Assembly: GCA_017554615.1 (NCBI GenBank)
Contig: JAFZHY010000023.1
Location: 1 to 64,000 of the forward strand
Origin: Clostridia bacterium
GTDB lineage: Bacteria; Bacillota; Clostridia; UMGS1840; HGM11507
DNA: 64,000 nt
Reading direction: 5' to 3'
Shown: positions 36,285-44,215 of the stretch, one piece after another
Position numbering within the stretch: the first letter of the stretch is position 1
Layout: each line of letters opens with the position of its first letter
Program-made: the position numbers and the translations under genes
Notes under the pieces: generated by a model
Database searches by the model: none
Told to the model about the DNA's origin: nothing
What the model saw: only the letters and a program-made list of their open reading frames with translations

Positions 36285-36461
36285 ATGAATTCCTGCACAT
36301 TAACAACCTTTATAACAACTCTTGCAAATTCTCTGTCTTGTAAACTAAGCGAAGAGGAATTAACCTATCTGGCAGCAGTTCTTGTGCAGCTAGGGGATAC
36401 TTTAGCAACTATTGCAACACATAAAGCATTTGAAAAAAATAATAATTCATCTGCTAATTAA
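36285..36461 (+). CDS. DUF6774-like small helical protein
   Basis: A 58-residue protein, MNSCTLTTFITTLANSLSC then KLSEEELTYLAAVLVQLGDTLATIATHKAFE. The LxxxLxQLGDTLATI helix is characteristic of the short DUF6774 family widely found in Clostridia, with no known role. The AGAGTGA sequence stands 4-5 nt before ATG as ribosome site. Its last 8 bp overlap the 3' end of the convergent YetF-type gene. Confidence 0.75.
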   Translation: MNSCTLTTFITTLANSLSCKLSEEELTYLAAVLVQLGDTLATIATHKAFEKNNNSSAN

Positions 36462-37128
36462 AAGGAAAAAAGGTTACATTGTTATCCTTATCGCATATTC
36501 CAAGATAAATTTCTTTTGCGCTTTTAAATCTCTGGTCTTTTAACTGTTTTTCTAACCATTCTATATTAAACCCTAGGCGTTTTAAATTTTCATGCATAAT
36601 TTGTCCGTCCATAATTATTTCGGTGTTAATTTCCTCTTGTTTAACGGATATATTCATATCCTCGGGTGTAATAGGTCTTTTACTGCTTTTTGGCAGTATG
36701 GTAAGATGCCCGTTATGTTCAAATACTGCTGTATTTATATCATTTAAATTAAAATATCCCTCCTGTCTTAACATTACCATAAATTCGCTTAATTCTAATT
36801 TGGCTTTTTTCATATTCTTTCTGTATAATTTCCCGTTATCCATAATAATAGTAGGCGTTCCGTTAATAAACTTTCTGCTTTTGGGAAATCTTAGTGTAAT
36901 CCATGAAAGTCCTATCGATACCACTCCGTATATTATAATAGCAAGAAGAGGTTTCCAAAACATTTCTGAATCTATGGCAAGTTCTGCTGCTATTGAACCA
37001 ATAGTAATACCACTGATATAATCAAAAAAATCAAGTTCAGCCATTTGTTTATGTCCCATAATTTTTGCCATAACAAATAAAGAAACCACCGATAACAAAG
37101 AGGTTAATAAAATTTTTATAAATTCCAT
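36454..37128 (-). CDS. DUF421/YetF family membrane protein
   Basis: A 224-residue protein with three N-terminal membrane helices (about 5-80), including MAKIMGHKQMAELDFFDYISGITIGSIAAELA, the hallmark of YetF/YcaP proteins, then a cytoplasmic domain with NGTPTIIMDNGKLYRKNMKKAKLELSEFMVMLRQEGYFNLNDI (about 90-132) that forms a small alpha/beta unit. Family members occur widely in spore formers (YetF, YrbG, YkjA); some are linked to germination, none has a proven reaction. Monocistronic; convergent with the small gene at 36285. Confidence 0.9.
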   Translation of the reverse strand: MEFIKILLTSLLSVVSLFVMAKIMGHKQMAELDFFDYISGITIGSIAAELAIDSEMFWKPLLAIIIYGVVSIGLSWITLRFPKSRKFINGTPTIIMDNGKLYRKNMKKAKLELSEFMVMLRQEGYFNLNDINTAVFEHNGHLTILPKSSKRPITPEDMNISVKQEEINTEIIMDGQIMHENLKRLGFNIEWLEKQLKDQRFKSAKEIYLGICDKDNNVTFFPFN

Positions 37129-37211
37129 AAAGAAACACTTCCTAAAATTTTTTTATCTTTCCATAGTATTCCATAATTTATTTTTTTTATTATATTTTTT
37201 TACACTAAAAC

Positions 37212-37252
37212 TTTACACCTGACTTGACAGTTGTAAACAACTTTGTTATACT
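37212..37252 (+). promoter_or_regulatory. nad operon promoter with NiaR-type dyad
   Basis: -35 TTGACA (37224-37229), 17-bp spacer, -10 TATACT (37247-37252). A 26-bp dyad (37212-37237) with outer arms TTTACA and TGTAAA and inner CTG/CAG overlaps the -35: 10 of 13 half-site pairs match. Because niaR is the fourth gene of this operon, feedback repression by nicotinate is likely. Confidence 0.75.
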
Positions 37253-37295
37253 ATACACTGTATATAAATTTGAAAAACAAAGGGATTTAGGGAGA

Positions 37296-38204
37296 ATGGA
37301 TCAGATAATTTACGATATCAATAAAATAAAAAAAGAAAAAAACGCCATAATTCTTGCTCATTTTTATGCGCCAAAAGAAGTGCAGGAAATAGCAGATTAT
37401 GTAGGAGATTCTTTCTATCTTGCAAAAATTGCAAAGGAAACTGACAGTGAGATAATAGTATTTTGCGGAGTTTTATTTATGGGCGAGAGTGCCAAAATAA
37501 TAAACCCGTCTAAAAAGGTGCTTATGCCTGATATTACTGCTGACTGCCCTATGGCTCATATGGTAAGTAAAGAAAAAATTAAAAAACTAAGAGAAGAATA
37601 CAAAGACCTTGCAGTTGTATGCTATATAAATTCAACTGCTTCTTTAAAAAAACTAAGTGATGTTTGTGTAACCTCTTCCAATGCTCTTGATATTGTAAAA
37701 AAACTTCCTAATAAAAACATATTTTTTATTCCTGATAAAAATTTAGGAAGATTTGTTAAAGATAATATCAAGGATAAAAATATCATATTAAATGACGGTT
37801 ACTGCCCTATCCACGAAAAGATAAGCGTAGATGAGGTTAAAAAACTAAAGGCCCTATACCCTGATGCTAAAATACTTGCCCATCCTGAGTGTAATGATGA
37901 TGTATGCAAAATGGCAGACTTTTTGGGAAGCACTTTAGATATTATAAACTATGCAAATAGTGATTCTTGTAATAAATATATCATTCTTACCGAAGTGGGA
38001 GTTTTATATCAGTTAAAGAAGAATAATCCTGAAAAGGAATTTTATTTTACAGACCCTGCGCCTATATGCAAAGATATGAAACTTAACACACTTAATAAAA
38101 TATTAAATGTGCTTAAAAATGAAGAAAACGAAGTAGTTTTAAATAAAGAAGACATATTGGATGCATTACTGCCTCTTGACAGAATGCTTGAAAGAAAGAA
38201 TTAA
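37296..38204 (+). CDS. nadA: Quinolinate synthase A
   Basis: Condenses iminoaspartate with dihydroxyacetone phosphate to quinolinate using a [4Fe-4S] cluster. 302 residues from ATG 37296; upstream in-frame ATG 37224 is part of the -35 promoter element and not a start. Features: IILAHFYAPKEVQEIADYVGDS (about 15-36), the cluster Cys ligands in VFCGVLFMGE (about 57-66), CPMAHM (about 86), and the HPECNDDVCKMAD segment (about 194-206). Ribosome site AAAGGGA 10 nt upstream. First of four nad genes. Confidence 0.94.
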   Translation: MDQIIYDINKIKKEKNAIILAHFYAPKEVQEIADYVGDSFYLAKIAKETDSEIIVFCGVLFMGESAKIINPSKKVLMPDITADCPMAHMVSKEKIKKLREEYKDLAVVCYINSTASLKKLSDVCVTSSNALDIVKKLPNKNIFFIPDKNLGRFVKDNIKDKNIILNDGYCPIHEKISVDEVKKLKALYPDAKILAHPECNDDVCKMADFLGSTLDIINYANSDSCNKYIILTEVGVLYQLKKNNPEKEFYFTDPAPICKDMKLNTLNKILNVLKNEENEVVLNKEDILDALLPLDRMLERKN

Positions 38205-38214
38205 AAGTTAAGTT

Positions 38215-39477
38215 ATGATTAAAGAAATTTATACCGACATTGTAATAGCAGGATGCGGAGTAAGCGGTCTGTACGCTTCTCTTAACCTTAAAAAAGATAA
38301 AAAAATAATAATTTTATCTAAAACAAAAAAAGAAGAGAGCGATTCTTTCCTTGCGCAAGGTGGAATCTGCGTTAAAAAAGATGAAAATGATTTTGAAAGT
38401 TTTTATGAAGATACACTAAAGGCAGGACATTTCGAAAACAGTCCTCAGTCTGTTACAACTATGATTAACTCATCAGTTGATATAATAAATGACCTTGAAA
38501 AATACGGTGTAAGATTTAATAAAGATAAAGATGGTAATTTCGAGTATACCAAAGAGGGTGCACATTCTAAGCCGCGTATTCTTTATCATAAAGACGAAAC
38601 GGGGAAAGAAATAACCTCTTCCCTTTTATCAGAAGTTGAAAAAAGAGATAATATAACACTTTTGGAATACTATACAATGGTTGATATATTAACAGAGGAT
38701 AACACTTGTTACGGTATAGTATGCCACGATTTAGATATGAATTTTTACATAATATATGCTGATTATACCATTCTTGCAACAGGAGGTATCGGAGGGCTTT
38801 TTACCCATTCAACCAATTTCCCTCACCTTACGGGAGATTCTCTTGCAATATGTTATAAGCATAATATTCCTCTTAAAAATGTTGACTATATCCAGATTCA
38901 TCCTACCACTTTTTATACTGATAAAAAGGAAAGAAGTTTTTTAATATCCGAATCGGTGCGTGGAGAGGGCGCACTTTTATATAACCATAAAGGAGAAAGA
39001 TTTGTTGATGAACTTCTGCCAAGGGATGTTGTGGCAGATGCTATATTTAAGGAAATGGAAAAAGAAAAGAAAGATTTTATGTGGCTTTCTTTAGAAAATA
39101 TAGAAAAGGAAGAAATTATAAACCACTTTCCTAATATTTACTATTACTGCAAAGAAAGGGGCATAAATTTACCAGAAGATAAAATTCCTGTTGTTCCTGC
39201 CCAGCATTATTATATGGGTGGAATAGAAATAGACCTTGACGGTTGCACCTTAAATAAAAGGTTATATGCAGCAGGAGAAACAGCATGTAACAATGTTCAC
39301 GGTAAAAACCGACTTGCAAGTAATTCTCTGTTAGAAAGTTTGGTATTTGCAAAAAGAGCGGCAACCCATATAAATAATAACTATCAAAAAATTGAGAATA
39401 AGAAATTTGAAATTAACATTAAAGATTACGATAACTATAAAGAAGAATATGAAAAGATAATAAAAAATGAGATTTAA
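38215..39477 (+). CDS. nadB: L-aspartate oxidase, short form
   Basis: Oxidises aspartate to iminoaspartate with FAD, feeding nadA. 420 residues, shorter than the 530-540 of E. coli and B. subtilis NadB. The FAD Rossmann motif is VIAGCGVSGLYASL (about 9-22). LAQGGICV near 45, RGEGALLYNHKGERFVDE near 245-262 and the catalytic-loop region VPAQHYYMGGIEI near 324-336 are conserved, as is RLASNSLLESLVFAKRAA near 363-380. The missing part is the C-terminal helical domain of about 110 residues; truncated forms like this are known in clostridia, so it is probably functional. Confidence 0.9.
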   Translation: MIKEIYTDIVIAGCGVSGLYASLNLKKDKKIIILSKTKKEESDSFLAQGGICVKKDENDFESFYEDTLKAGHFENSPQSVTTMINSSVDIINDLEKYGVRFNKDKDGNFEYTKEGAHSKPRILYHKDETGKEITSSLLSEVEKRDNITLLEYYTMVDILTEDNTCYGIVCHDLDMNFYIIYADYTILATGGIGGLFTHSTNFPHLTGDSLAICYKHNIPLKNVDYIQIHPTTFYTDKKERSFLISESVRGEGALLYNHKGERFVDELLPRDVVADAIFKEMEKEKKDFMWLSLENIEKEEIINHFPNIYYYCKERGINLPEDKIPVVPAQHYYMGGIEIDLDGCTLNKRLYAAGETACNNVHGKNRLASNSLLESLVFAKRAATHINNNYQKIENKKFEINIKDYDNYKEEYEKIIKNEI

Positions 39478-39492
39478 AAAGGAGAAATTTAT

Positions 39493-40344
39493 ATGAACAG
39501 TATCACTATGTTACTAAATGCAGACGACCTTATATTAAACGCATTAAAAGAAGATATAACCAGCGAAGATATTACAACAAATTCTGTTATGCCCCACTAT
39601 CAGAAAGGACAGGTAGAACTTATTGCAAAACAGGAGGGTGTAATTGCAGGACTTGATGTATTTAAAAGAGTTTTTGAACTTCTTGATAAAAACACAGAAT
39701 TTGAATTTTTCTTTAAAGACGGAGATTTAGTAAAACCTAAAGATTTAATAGGTATTATTAAAGGAGATATAAGAGTTCTTTTATCAGGAGAAAGAACTGC
39801 TCTTAACTATCTTCAAAGAATGAGTGGTATTGCAACCTATACTAAAGAAATTGTAACTCTTTTGGAAGGGTCAAAAACAAAACTTTTAGACACAAGAAAA
39901 ACCACTCCTAATATGAGAATTTTTGAAAAATACGCTGTTAAAGCAGGTGGAGGAAATAACCACAGATATAATTTAAGCGACGGTATACTTTTAAAAGATA
40001 ACCATATCGGCGCTGCGGGAAGCGTTGCAAATGCTGTTAAAATGGCAAAAGAATATGCTCCTTTTGTAAGAAAAATAGAAATTGAGGTTGAAAACCTTGA
40101 TATGTTAAAAGAAGCACTTGATGCAGGTGCAGATATTGTAATGCTTGATAATATGAGTGTCGAGGATATGAAAGAAGCAGTTAAAATGGCTAAAGGAAGA
40201 GCAGAAACCGAATGCAGTGGTAATGTTACCAAAGAAAATATAAAACTTCTTTTAGATATTGGAGTAGACTATATTTCAAGTGGTGCTCTAACCCACTCTG
40301 CTCCGATTCTTGACTTATCCTTAAAAAATTTACATGCTATATAG
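39493..40344 (+). CDS. nadC: Nicotinate-nucleotide pyrophosphorylase (carboxylating)
   Basis: Converts quinolinate and PRPP to nicotinate mononucleotide. 283 residues. Typical features: DITSEDITTNSVM near 18-30, LSGERTALNYLQRMSGIATYTKE near 97-119, TRKTTPNMRIFEKYAVKAGGGNNHRYNLSDGILLKDNHI (about 137-175) with the basic PRPP-binding cluster, EIEVENL near 199, and LDNMS near 221. It lies 15 bp after nadB and 12 bp before niaR. Confidence 0.95.
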   Translation: MNSITMLLNADDLILNALKEDITSEDITTNSVMPHYQKGQVELIAKQEGVIAGLDVFKRVFELLDKNTEFEFFFKDGDLVKPKDLIGIIKGDIRVLLSGERTALNYLQRMSGIATYTKEIVTLLEGSKTKLLDTRKTTPNMRIFEKYAVKAGGGNNHRYNLSDGILLKDNHIGAAGSVANAVKMAKEYAPFVRKIEIEVENLDMLKEALDAGADIVMLDNMSVEDMKEAVKMAKGRAETECSGNVTKENIKLLLDIGVDYISSGALTHSAPILDLSLKNLHAI

Positions 40345-40356
40345 GAGGATATATTT

Positions 40357-40869
40357 GTGAAAGCCGATGAAAGAAGAAAACAGCTTTTTGCAATTTTAAC
40401 TTCTAAGAAATATGCCATATCAGGCAGTGAACTTGCTAAAAAACTAAACTGCTCAAGGCAGATTATAGTTTCTGATATTGCAATGCTAAAGGCTTCGGGG
40501 TATGATATTATTGCCACAAATAAGGGGTATATTATAAATAAAAGTCCACTTCCTGAACGCGTTTTTAAAGTAAGGCATCAAAGCGATAAAACAAAGGATG
40601 AACTTACCCTTATTGTAAATTGTGGTGGAATAGTTTCAGATGTATTTGTATGGCATAAAGTATATGGTAAAGTAAAGGCTGACCTTAATTTATTTTCTCA
40701 TACAGGGATAGATAAATATATGGACCTTATAAAAAGCGGAAAATCATCCGAACTTATGCATATTACAGACGGATACCATTATCACACCGTAAAAGCCGAC
40801 TCACAGGAAATTTTAGACAAAATAGAAGAAGCACTAAAGAGTGCAAACTACTTAGTACCTGAAATTTAA
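40357..40869 (+). CDS. niaR: NAD biosynthesis repressor NiaR
   Basis: A 170-residue repressor that uses nicotinic acid as co-repressor. N-terminal winged helix-turn-helix: QLFAILTSKKYAISGSELAKKLNCSRQIIVSDIAMLK (about 9-45). The C-terminal 3H domain carries the conserved His in VRHQSDKTKDE, VFVWHKVYGKV, and GYHYHTVKA. GTG start 4-5 nt after the ATAGGAGGA site. As the last gene of nadABC-niaR it very probably represses the operon it belongs to through the dyad at 37212-37237. Confidence 0.9.
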   Translation: MKADERRKQLFAILTSKKYAISGSELAKKLNCSRQIIVSDIAMLKASGYDIIATNKGYIINKSPLPERVFKVRHQSDKTKDELTLIVNCGGIVSDVFVWHKVYGKVKADLNLFSHTGIDKYMDLIKSGKSSELMHITDGYHYHTVKADSQEILDKIEEALKSANYLVPEI

Positions 40870-40894
40870 AAAACTTTATCTTTGTTCAACATAT

Positions 40895-40926
40895 AAAGAC
40901 GCACTTTCTTAAAGAAGTGCGTCTTT
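40895..40926. terminator. Hairpin between nad operon and phd-doc
   Basis: 12-bp arms AAAGACGCACTT and AAGTGCGTCTTT, 8-nt loop. The T tail is short on both strands, but the convergent setting (niaR plus, doc minus) fits a shared terminator. Confidence 0.7.
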
Positions 40927-40980
40927 GTTATATTTGCCAAAAACAGCAAATTTCTTATAATGGATATAAGGGACAAAAAA

Positions 40981-41358
40981 TCATCTTTTGAATTTATTTA
41001 TCCATTCTAAAATATGATCATATTTCATATTACCTGATGCAACTGATAGACCAAAGTCAACCACATCTGCATTAGTGCAATTCATTTTTATACCCTCTGC
41101 TTCCAGAAATGTGAGCATAACATATACACCTATTCTCTTATTTCCATCGACAAAAGCATGATTAGATATTAAAGAAAAACCAAGACTTGCTGCTTTTTCC
41201 TCTTTTGTTTTATATAGTTCTTCTCCGCTGAATGTAACATAGGCATTGTTAAGAGCACTTTCTAAAAGTCCAATATCCCTTACGCCAACACTGCCTCCCG
41301 TTTCTTCTGCTATTAATTGATGCAAAAGCAAAACCTTTTCTTTACTCAACTTAATCAT
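40981..41358 (-). CDS. doc: Doc-type Fic-family toxin
   Basis: A 125-residue Doc protein, the toxin of a type II pair. The Fic catalytic motif is HAFVDGNKRIGVYVML (about residues 66-81): His, then the anion-loop DGNKR. DIGLLESALNNAYVTF near 28-43 is a family-typical N-terminal helix region. Doc phosphorylates EF-Tu (known for P1 Doc) using its Fic fold. Its start overlaps the Phd-type gene by 4 bp (ATGA). No signal peptide. Confidence 0.93.
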   Translation of the reverse strand: MIKLSKEKVLLLHQLIAEETGGSVGVRDIGLLESALNNAYVTFSGEELYKTKEEKAASLGFSLISNHAFVDGNKRIGVYVMLTFLEAEGIKMNCTNADVVDFGLSVASGNMKYDHILEWINKFKR

Positions 41359-41597
41359 TTAGCCAACTCCTCAAAGGCAGGTTTGAATCTATTCATAATT
41401 CTCTTTGCAGCTACATCAATTTTCTCATCGTCGGTAATATCAAAATAAGAATTTGAATCTATATCAATAAGCAAAAATTTGGGTTTGTTGTTTTTAAATA
41501 TAACCGCTTGACCATTATTTTCCGCAACTTTAGCAACCTTCGAAAAATTTTGATTTGCTTCTGTCATTGTTGTAATGGTTTCAGTATTTATATTCAT
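41355..41597 (-). CDS. phd: Phd/YefM-type antitoxin
   Basis: An 80-residue antitoxin: N-terminal DNA-binding and dimerisation domain (ETITTMTEANQNFSKVAKVAENNGQAVIFKNNKPKFLLI, about 5-44), then an acidic, flexible C-terminal tail that would mask Doc. First gene of the pair. Its promoter region has a perfect 17-bp-arm palindrome covering the spacer and -10, the expected target for the Phd-Doc complex. Confidence 0.92.
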   Translation of the reverse strand: MNINTETITTMTEANQNFSKVAKVAENNGQAVIFKNNKPKFLLIDIDSNSYFDITDDEKIDVAAKRIMNRFKPAFEELAK

Positions 41598-41627
41598 AAT
41601 TACCTCCTATTTTTTATACAATAAATA

Positions 41628-41671
41628 TATCCTACAATTTGTATTATATACAAATTGTAGGATAATGTCAA
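41628..41671 (-). promoter_or_regulatory. phd-doc promoter with palindromic operator
   Basis: Minus strand: -35 TTGACA (41666-41671), 17-bp spacer, -10 TATAAT (41643-41648). A perfect inverted repeat with arms of 17 bp (TATCCTACAATTTGTAT and its complement, 41628-41644 and 41648-41664, 3-nt loop) fills the spacer and -10. Consensus promoter plus wide palindrome predict strong autorepression. Confidence 0.9.
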
Positions 41672-41729
41672 CCTATAATTTCACATGTAATTTTATAAAA
41701 ACTGCATAATTTAGATGCTAATCAATTTA

Positions 41730-41954
41730 GCGATATACTCACTTCGTTCGTGCGATATATTTTCGCTCCTCTCAAATGCGATATAACTCCATTTCATTCC
41801 GTTGCGATATGCTATAAATTCCTTTTCATTTTTGACATATCTCGCCTATGGCGAGAATATTCAAAAATATATCGCATTACGAAGTAATATATCGCACCGA
41901 AAGGTATATCGCAAATTCCGCAGGAATTTATATCGTTGCGGTCGCAGACCGCAA
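41730..41954. repeat. Hairpin array B: mini-hairpins with GCGATAT/ATATCGC linkers
   Basis: Left half: GCGATAT linkers at 41730, 41752, 41778 and 41804 with weakly folding segments between. Centre: a long hairpin 41828-41868 (arms ATTTTTGA..CTCGCC and GGCGAG..TCAAAAAT, loop TAT). Right half: ATATCGC linkers at 41869, 41889 and 41906 joining ATTAC-GAA-GTAAT, ACC-GAAA-GGT, AAATTCC-GCA-GGAATTT and TTGCGGTC-GCA-GACCGCAA. It separates the SLH gene end from phd. Confidence 0.85.
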
Positions 41955-41963
41955 AACCTCCCA

Positions 41964-44192
41964 TTATCTTAAAATAATTATTCGTACTCTTCCACCAGAA
42001 CTGTCAGATGCGTCATAGAAAGCCTGAACTCTGTATTTTGAGAAATTGGTTACTGCCTCTGTTAAGGTTGAAAGAACATAATCAAAAGAAGAATTTACTG
42101 TATATACAGTAACATTATCGGATATAGTATGTTTTACCCCTTTTGAGTCGTACAAATATCCATAGGAAAGTTCTTCTACATTATCAACTGATGACATTGC
42201 ATAAATGCCTTCAAGTTGATTATTTCTTATATCAAATTTTCCAAATGTTTTGGCATTAAATGTAAAGTATGTGCCTGTTGATTTTTCCACACCGTCTACA
42301 AGGTAGCGTGTTCCTCCTATTTCGGATGCAGAAATTATCATACCGTATTTGTAAAGGTCGCCTGTTACATCTTTTAATATTAAAGATGAAATTTCTCCCT
42401 TTTCATTTTTACCGCAATATAACACATCGCTCTCTTTTATTGTAACACCGTCAAGTCTTGGAGGGTAAATTTTTAAATACTCTCCGTTTTCGGATACTTT
42501 AGTATCCTTAACATCAATAATTGAAATATCAGGAGCAATTTTTAAATTGCCAAAATATCCTGACTGATAGTTAAATAAACCTGACGCCCCACCGTAATTT
42601 ACTGCCTGAGCAGTTGCAATCTCGTCTTTAAATGTAAGTTTTACAACTTTTCCTCTTAGACTGTCATATGTTTTACTGGTTTCAAATTCATAAGTGTTTC
42701 CGTCCGGTGTGGCAACGCTTATATAATAAGAAGTATACTTTTCATTATTTACAGTGTATTCTTTTAAGCCAGAAGACAGAGCGTATGCATAAATTGTCTC
42801 AAAAGAAGCTCCGCCTGACAGGATATCGGCTATTTTCCCGTCCTTTCCAAGAAGCACTGTAACTGCCTGACCTAACTTTAAAGTGCCCAAAGAAGAGAAT
42901 TTTGTATACGCATCTATTCCCTCTATTTCATAGGTTACACCTGAAATTTTAACAGAAGACGGAGTTTCCTGATTTGGAATTGCCTCTTCAAATATACCTG
43001 TTCTTTTTTCTGAATATGCCCAGATTGTATTAAGATTTTTAGAATAATAGATAATATCGTTTATATTTATATCGTTTTTATTTACCTTGTTTCCACCCTT
43101 TAATATAGTCGCACTGTCAATATTAACAGGTAAGGTAGCAAAGATACTTACGCCTGATACTCTGATTGGCCCTTTTAAATCTTCATCATCAACAAATATA
43201 TATCTTATCTGCCCACTACTGTCTTTTATTACCTTTATACTGTTTCCCACAGTTATTTTAGGTAAAACTGCGCTGTATGTTGACTGATTGTTTTTATAAT
43301 ATGTAATAACATCATCACTTAAGTTAATAATTTCATTTCTTCCGTTTTTATTTACAATTATATCGTCGCTAAGTACACCTGCTACTGCATAAACCTCTTC
43401 GTTTTTATTGTCAGCAAAAAAGCCTACAAGGTCTTTATTGTTTTTTACTATTATATCTCCCTGGCTTTCTATATTAGAAAAATCAAAATTATCTTTTACA
43501 TTAAAAGTTCCCAAAGATGTTACAACAGTATCTTTTTTAATACTTGCATCCTGATAGTATGAAGAAACAAGTACAACATCTTCTATCAGTTTATATCCTA
43601 ATGTTTCAATATAAGTGGTTCCGTTTTTTCCCTCTTCATTTAAGGTATTATAAATGATAGTTATGGCATCTTTTCTTGTAAGATGCTCTCCAACCTTTGC
43701 ATCTACATTATCCAAAATTCCAATATTTGTTGCAAGGCCTATCTGCCCATATGGCCATTCTGAGCCGAAATCTTCGCTTGTATAGCCCATAAGTTTTAAG
43801 GCAATAGTTACAGCTTCTTCCATAAGCACATAAGAGTCAGGGCGAAATGTTGAATCAGGATATCCTGTTACCAGCCTGTTTGTCGCTGCAACCTTTATAT
43901 ACCCTGCTGCCCAATGTGTGCGTGGAACATCGGCAAAAGGAGATGTATTTGTTCCTATCGGAACGCTGTTTTTATAATTAGATGATGCTACTACAATTTT
44001 AGCAAACTGCGCACGGGTAAGATTAGAATCAAGGTCATAATCTCCTCCTTTTGAAGCATCTCCATGTATAATATCAAGTTTGTTAAGAAAGTCTGCCATA
44101 TCATAAGGCGTATATTCTTTAGCCGAAACTTTTAATAGGCCTAATGGTAAAAACATACTTACTACTAACATAAAACACAGTATTCTTTTCAT
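41964..44192 (-). CDS. SLH-domain cell-surface protein of the MacAB-like operon
   Basis: A 742-residue exported protein: signal peptide (MKRILCFMLVVSMFLPLGLLKVSA), then three SLH repeats at about residues 30-195, which bind pyruvylated secondary cell-wall polymer. Key repeats are NLTRAQFAKIVVAS, DVPRTHWAAGYIKVAATNRLVTGYPDSTFRP and EHLTRKDAITIIYNTL. The remaining 540 residues are beta-rich with a recurring VxxI/GxVKIxVxKD-type strand pattern and no recognised domain. It is the last gene after an ABC exporter (23 bp from the permease), so it may be its partner at the wall. Function unknown. Confidence 0.88.
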   Translation of the reverse strand: MKRILCFMLVVSMFLPLGLLKVSAKEYTPYDMADFLNKLDIIHGDASKGGDYDLDSNLTRAQFAKIVVASSNYKNSVPIGTNTSPFADVPRTHWAAGYIKVAATNRLVTGYPDSTFRPDSYVLMEEAVTIALKLMGYTSEDFGSEWPYGQIGLATNIGILDNVDAKVGEHLTRKDAITIIYNTLNEEGKNGTTYIETLGYKLIEDVVLVSSYYQDASIKKDTVVTSLGTFNVKDNFDFSNIESQGDIIVKNNKDLVGFFADNKNEEVYAVAGVLSDDIIVNKNGRNEIINLSDDVITYYKNNQSTYSAVLPKITVGNSIKVIKDSSGQIRYIFVDDEDLKGPIRVSGVSIFATLPVNIDSATILKGGNKVNKNDININDIIYYSKNLNTIWAYSEKRTGIFEEAIPNQETPSSVKISGVTYEIEGIDAYTKFSSLGTLKLGQAVTVLLGKDGKIADILSGGASFETIYAYALSSGLKEYTVNNEKYTSYYISVATPDGNTYEFETSKTYDSLRGKVVKLTFKDEIATAQAVNYGGASGLFNYQSGYFGNLKIAPDISIIDVKDTKVSENGEYLKIYPPRLDGVTIKESDVLYCGKNEKGEISSLILKDVTGDLYKYGMIISASEIGGTRYLVDGVEKSTGTYFTFNAKTFGKFDIRNNQLEGIYAMSSVDNVEELSYGYLYDSKGVKHTISDNVTVYTVNSSFDYVLSTLTEAVTNFSKYRVQAFYDASDSSGGRVRIIILR

Positions 44193-44215
44193 CTTTTTCT
44201 TCCCTCCCTAAAAAT

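Noticed and set aside
37224-37295. ORF extension of NadA to 37224
   Set aside because: That ATG region is the promoter (-35 and -10); ATG 37296 has the ribosome site and matches family length.
41730-41954. Could the hairpin array be a CRISPR array?
   Set aside because: The constant part is only 7 bp, it switches to its complement in the middle, and the variable parts are palindromes. CRISPR has repeats above 20 bp and non-palindromic spacers. No cas genes are near.
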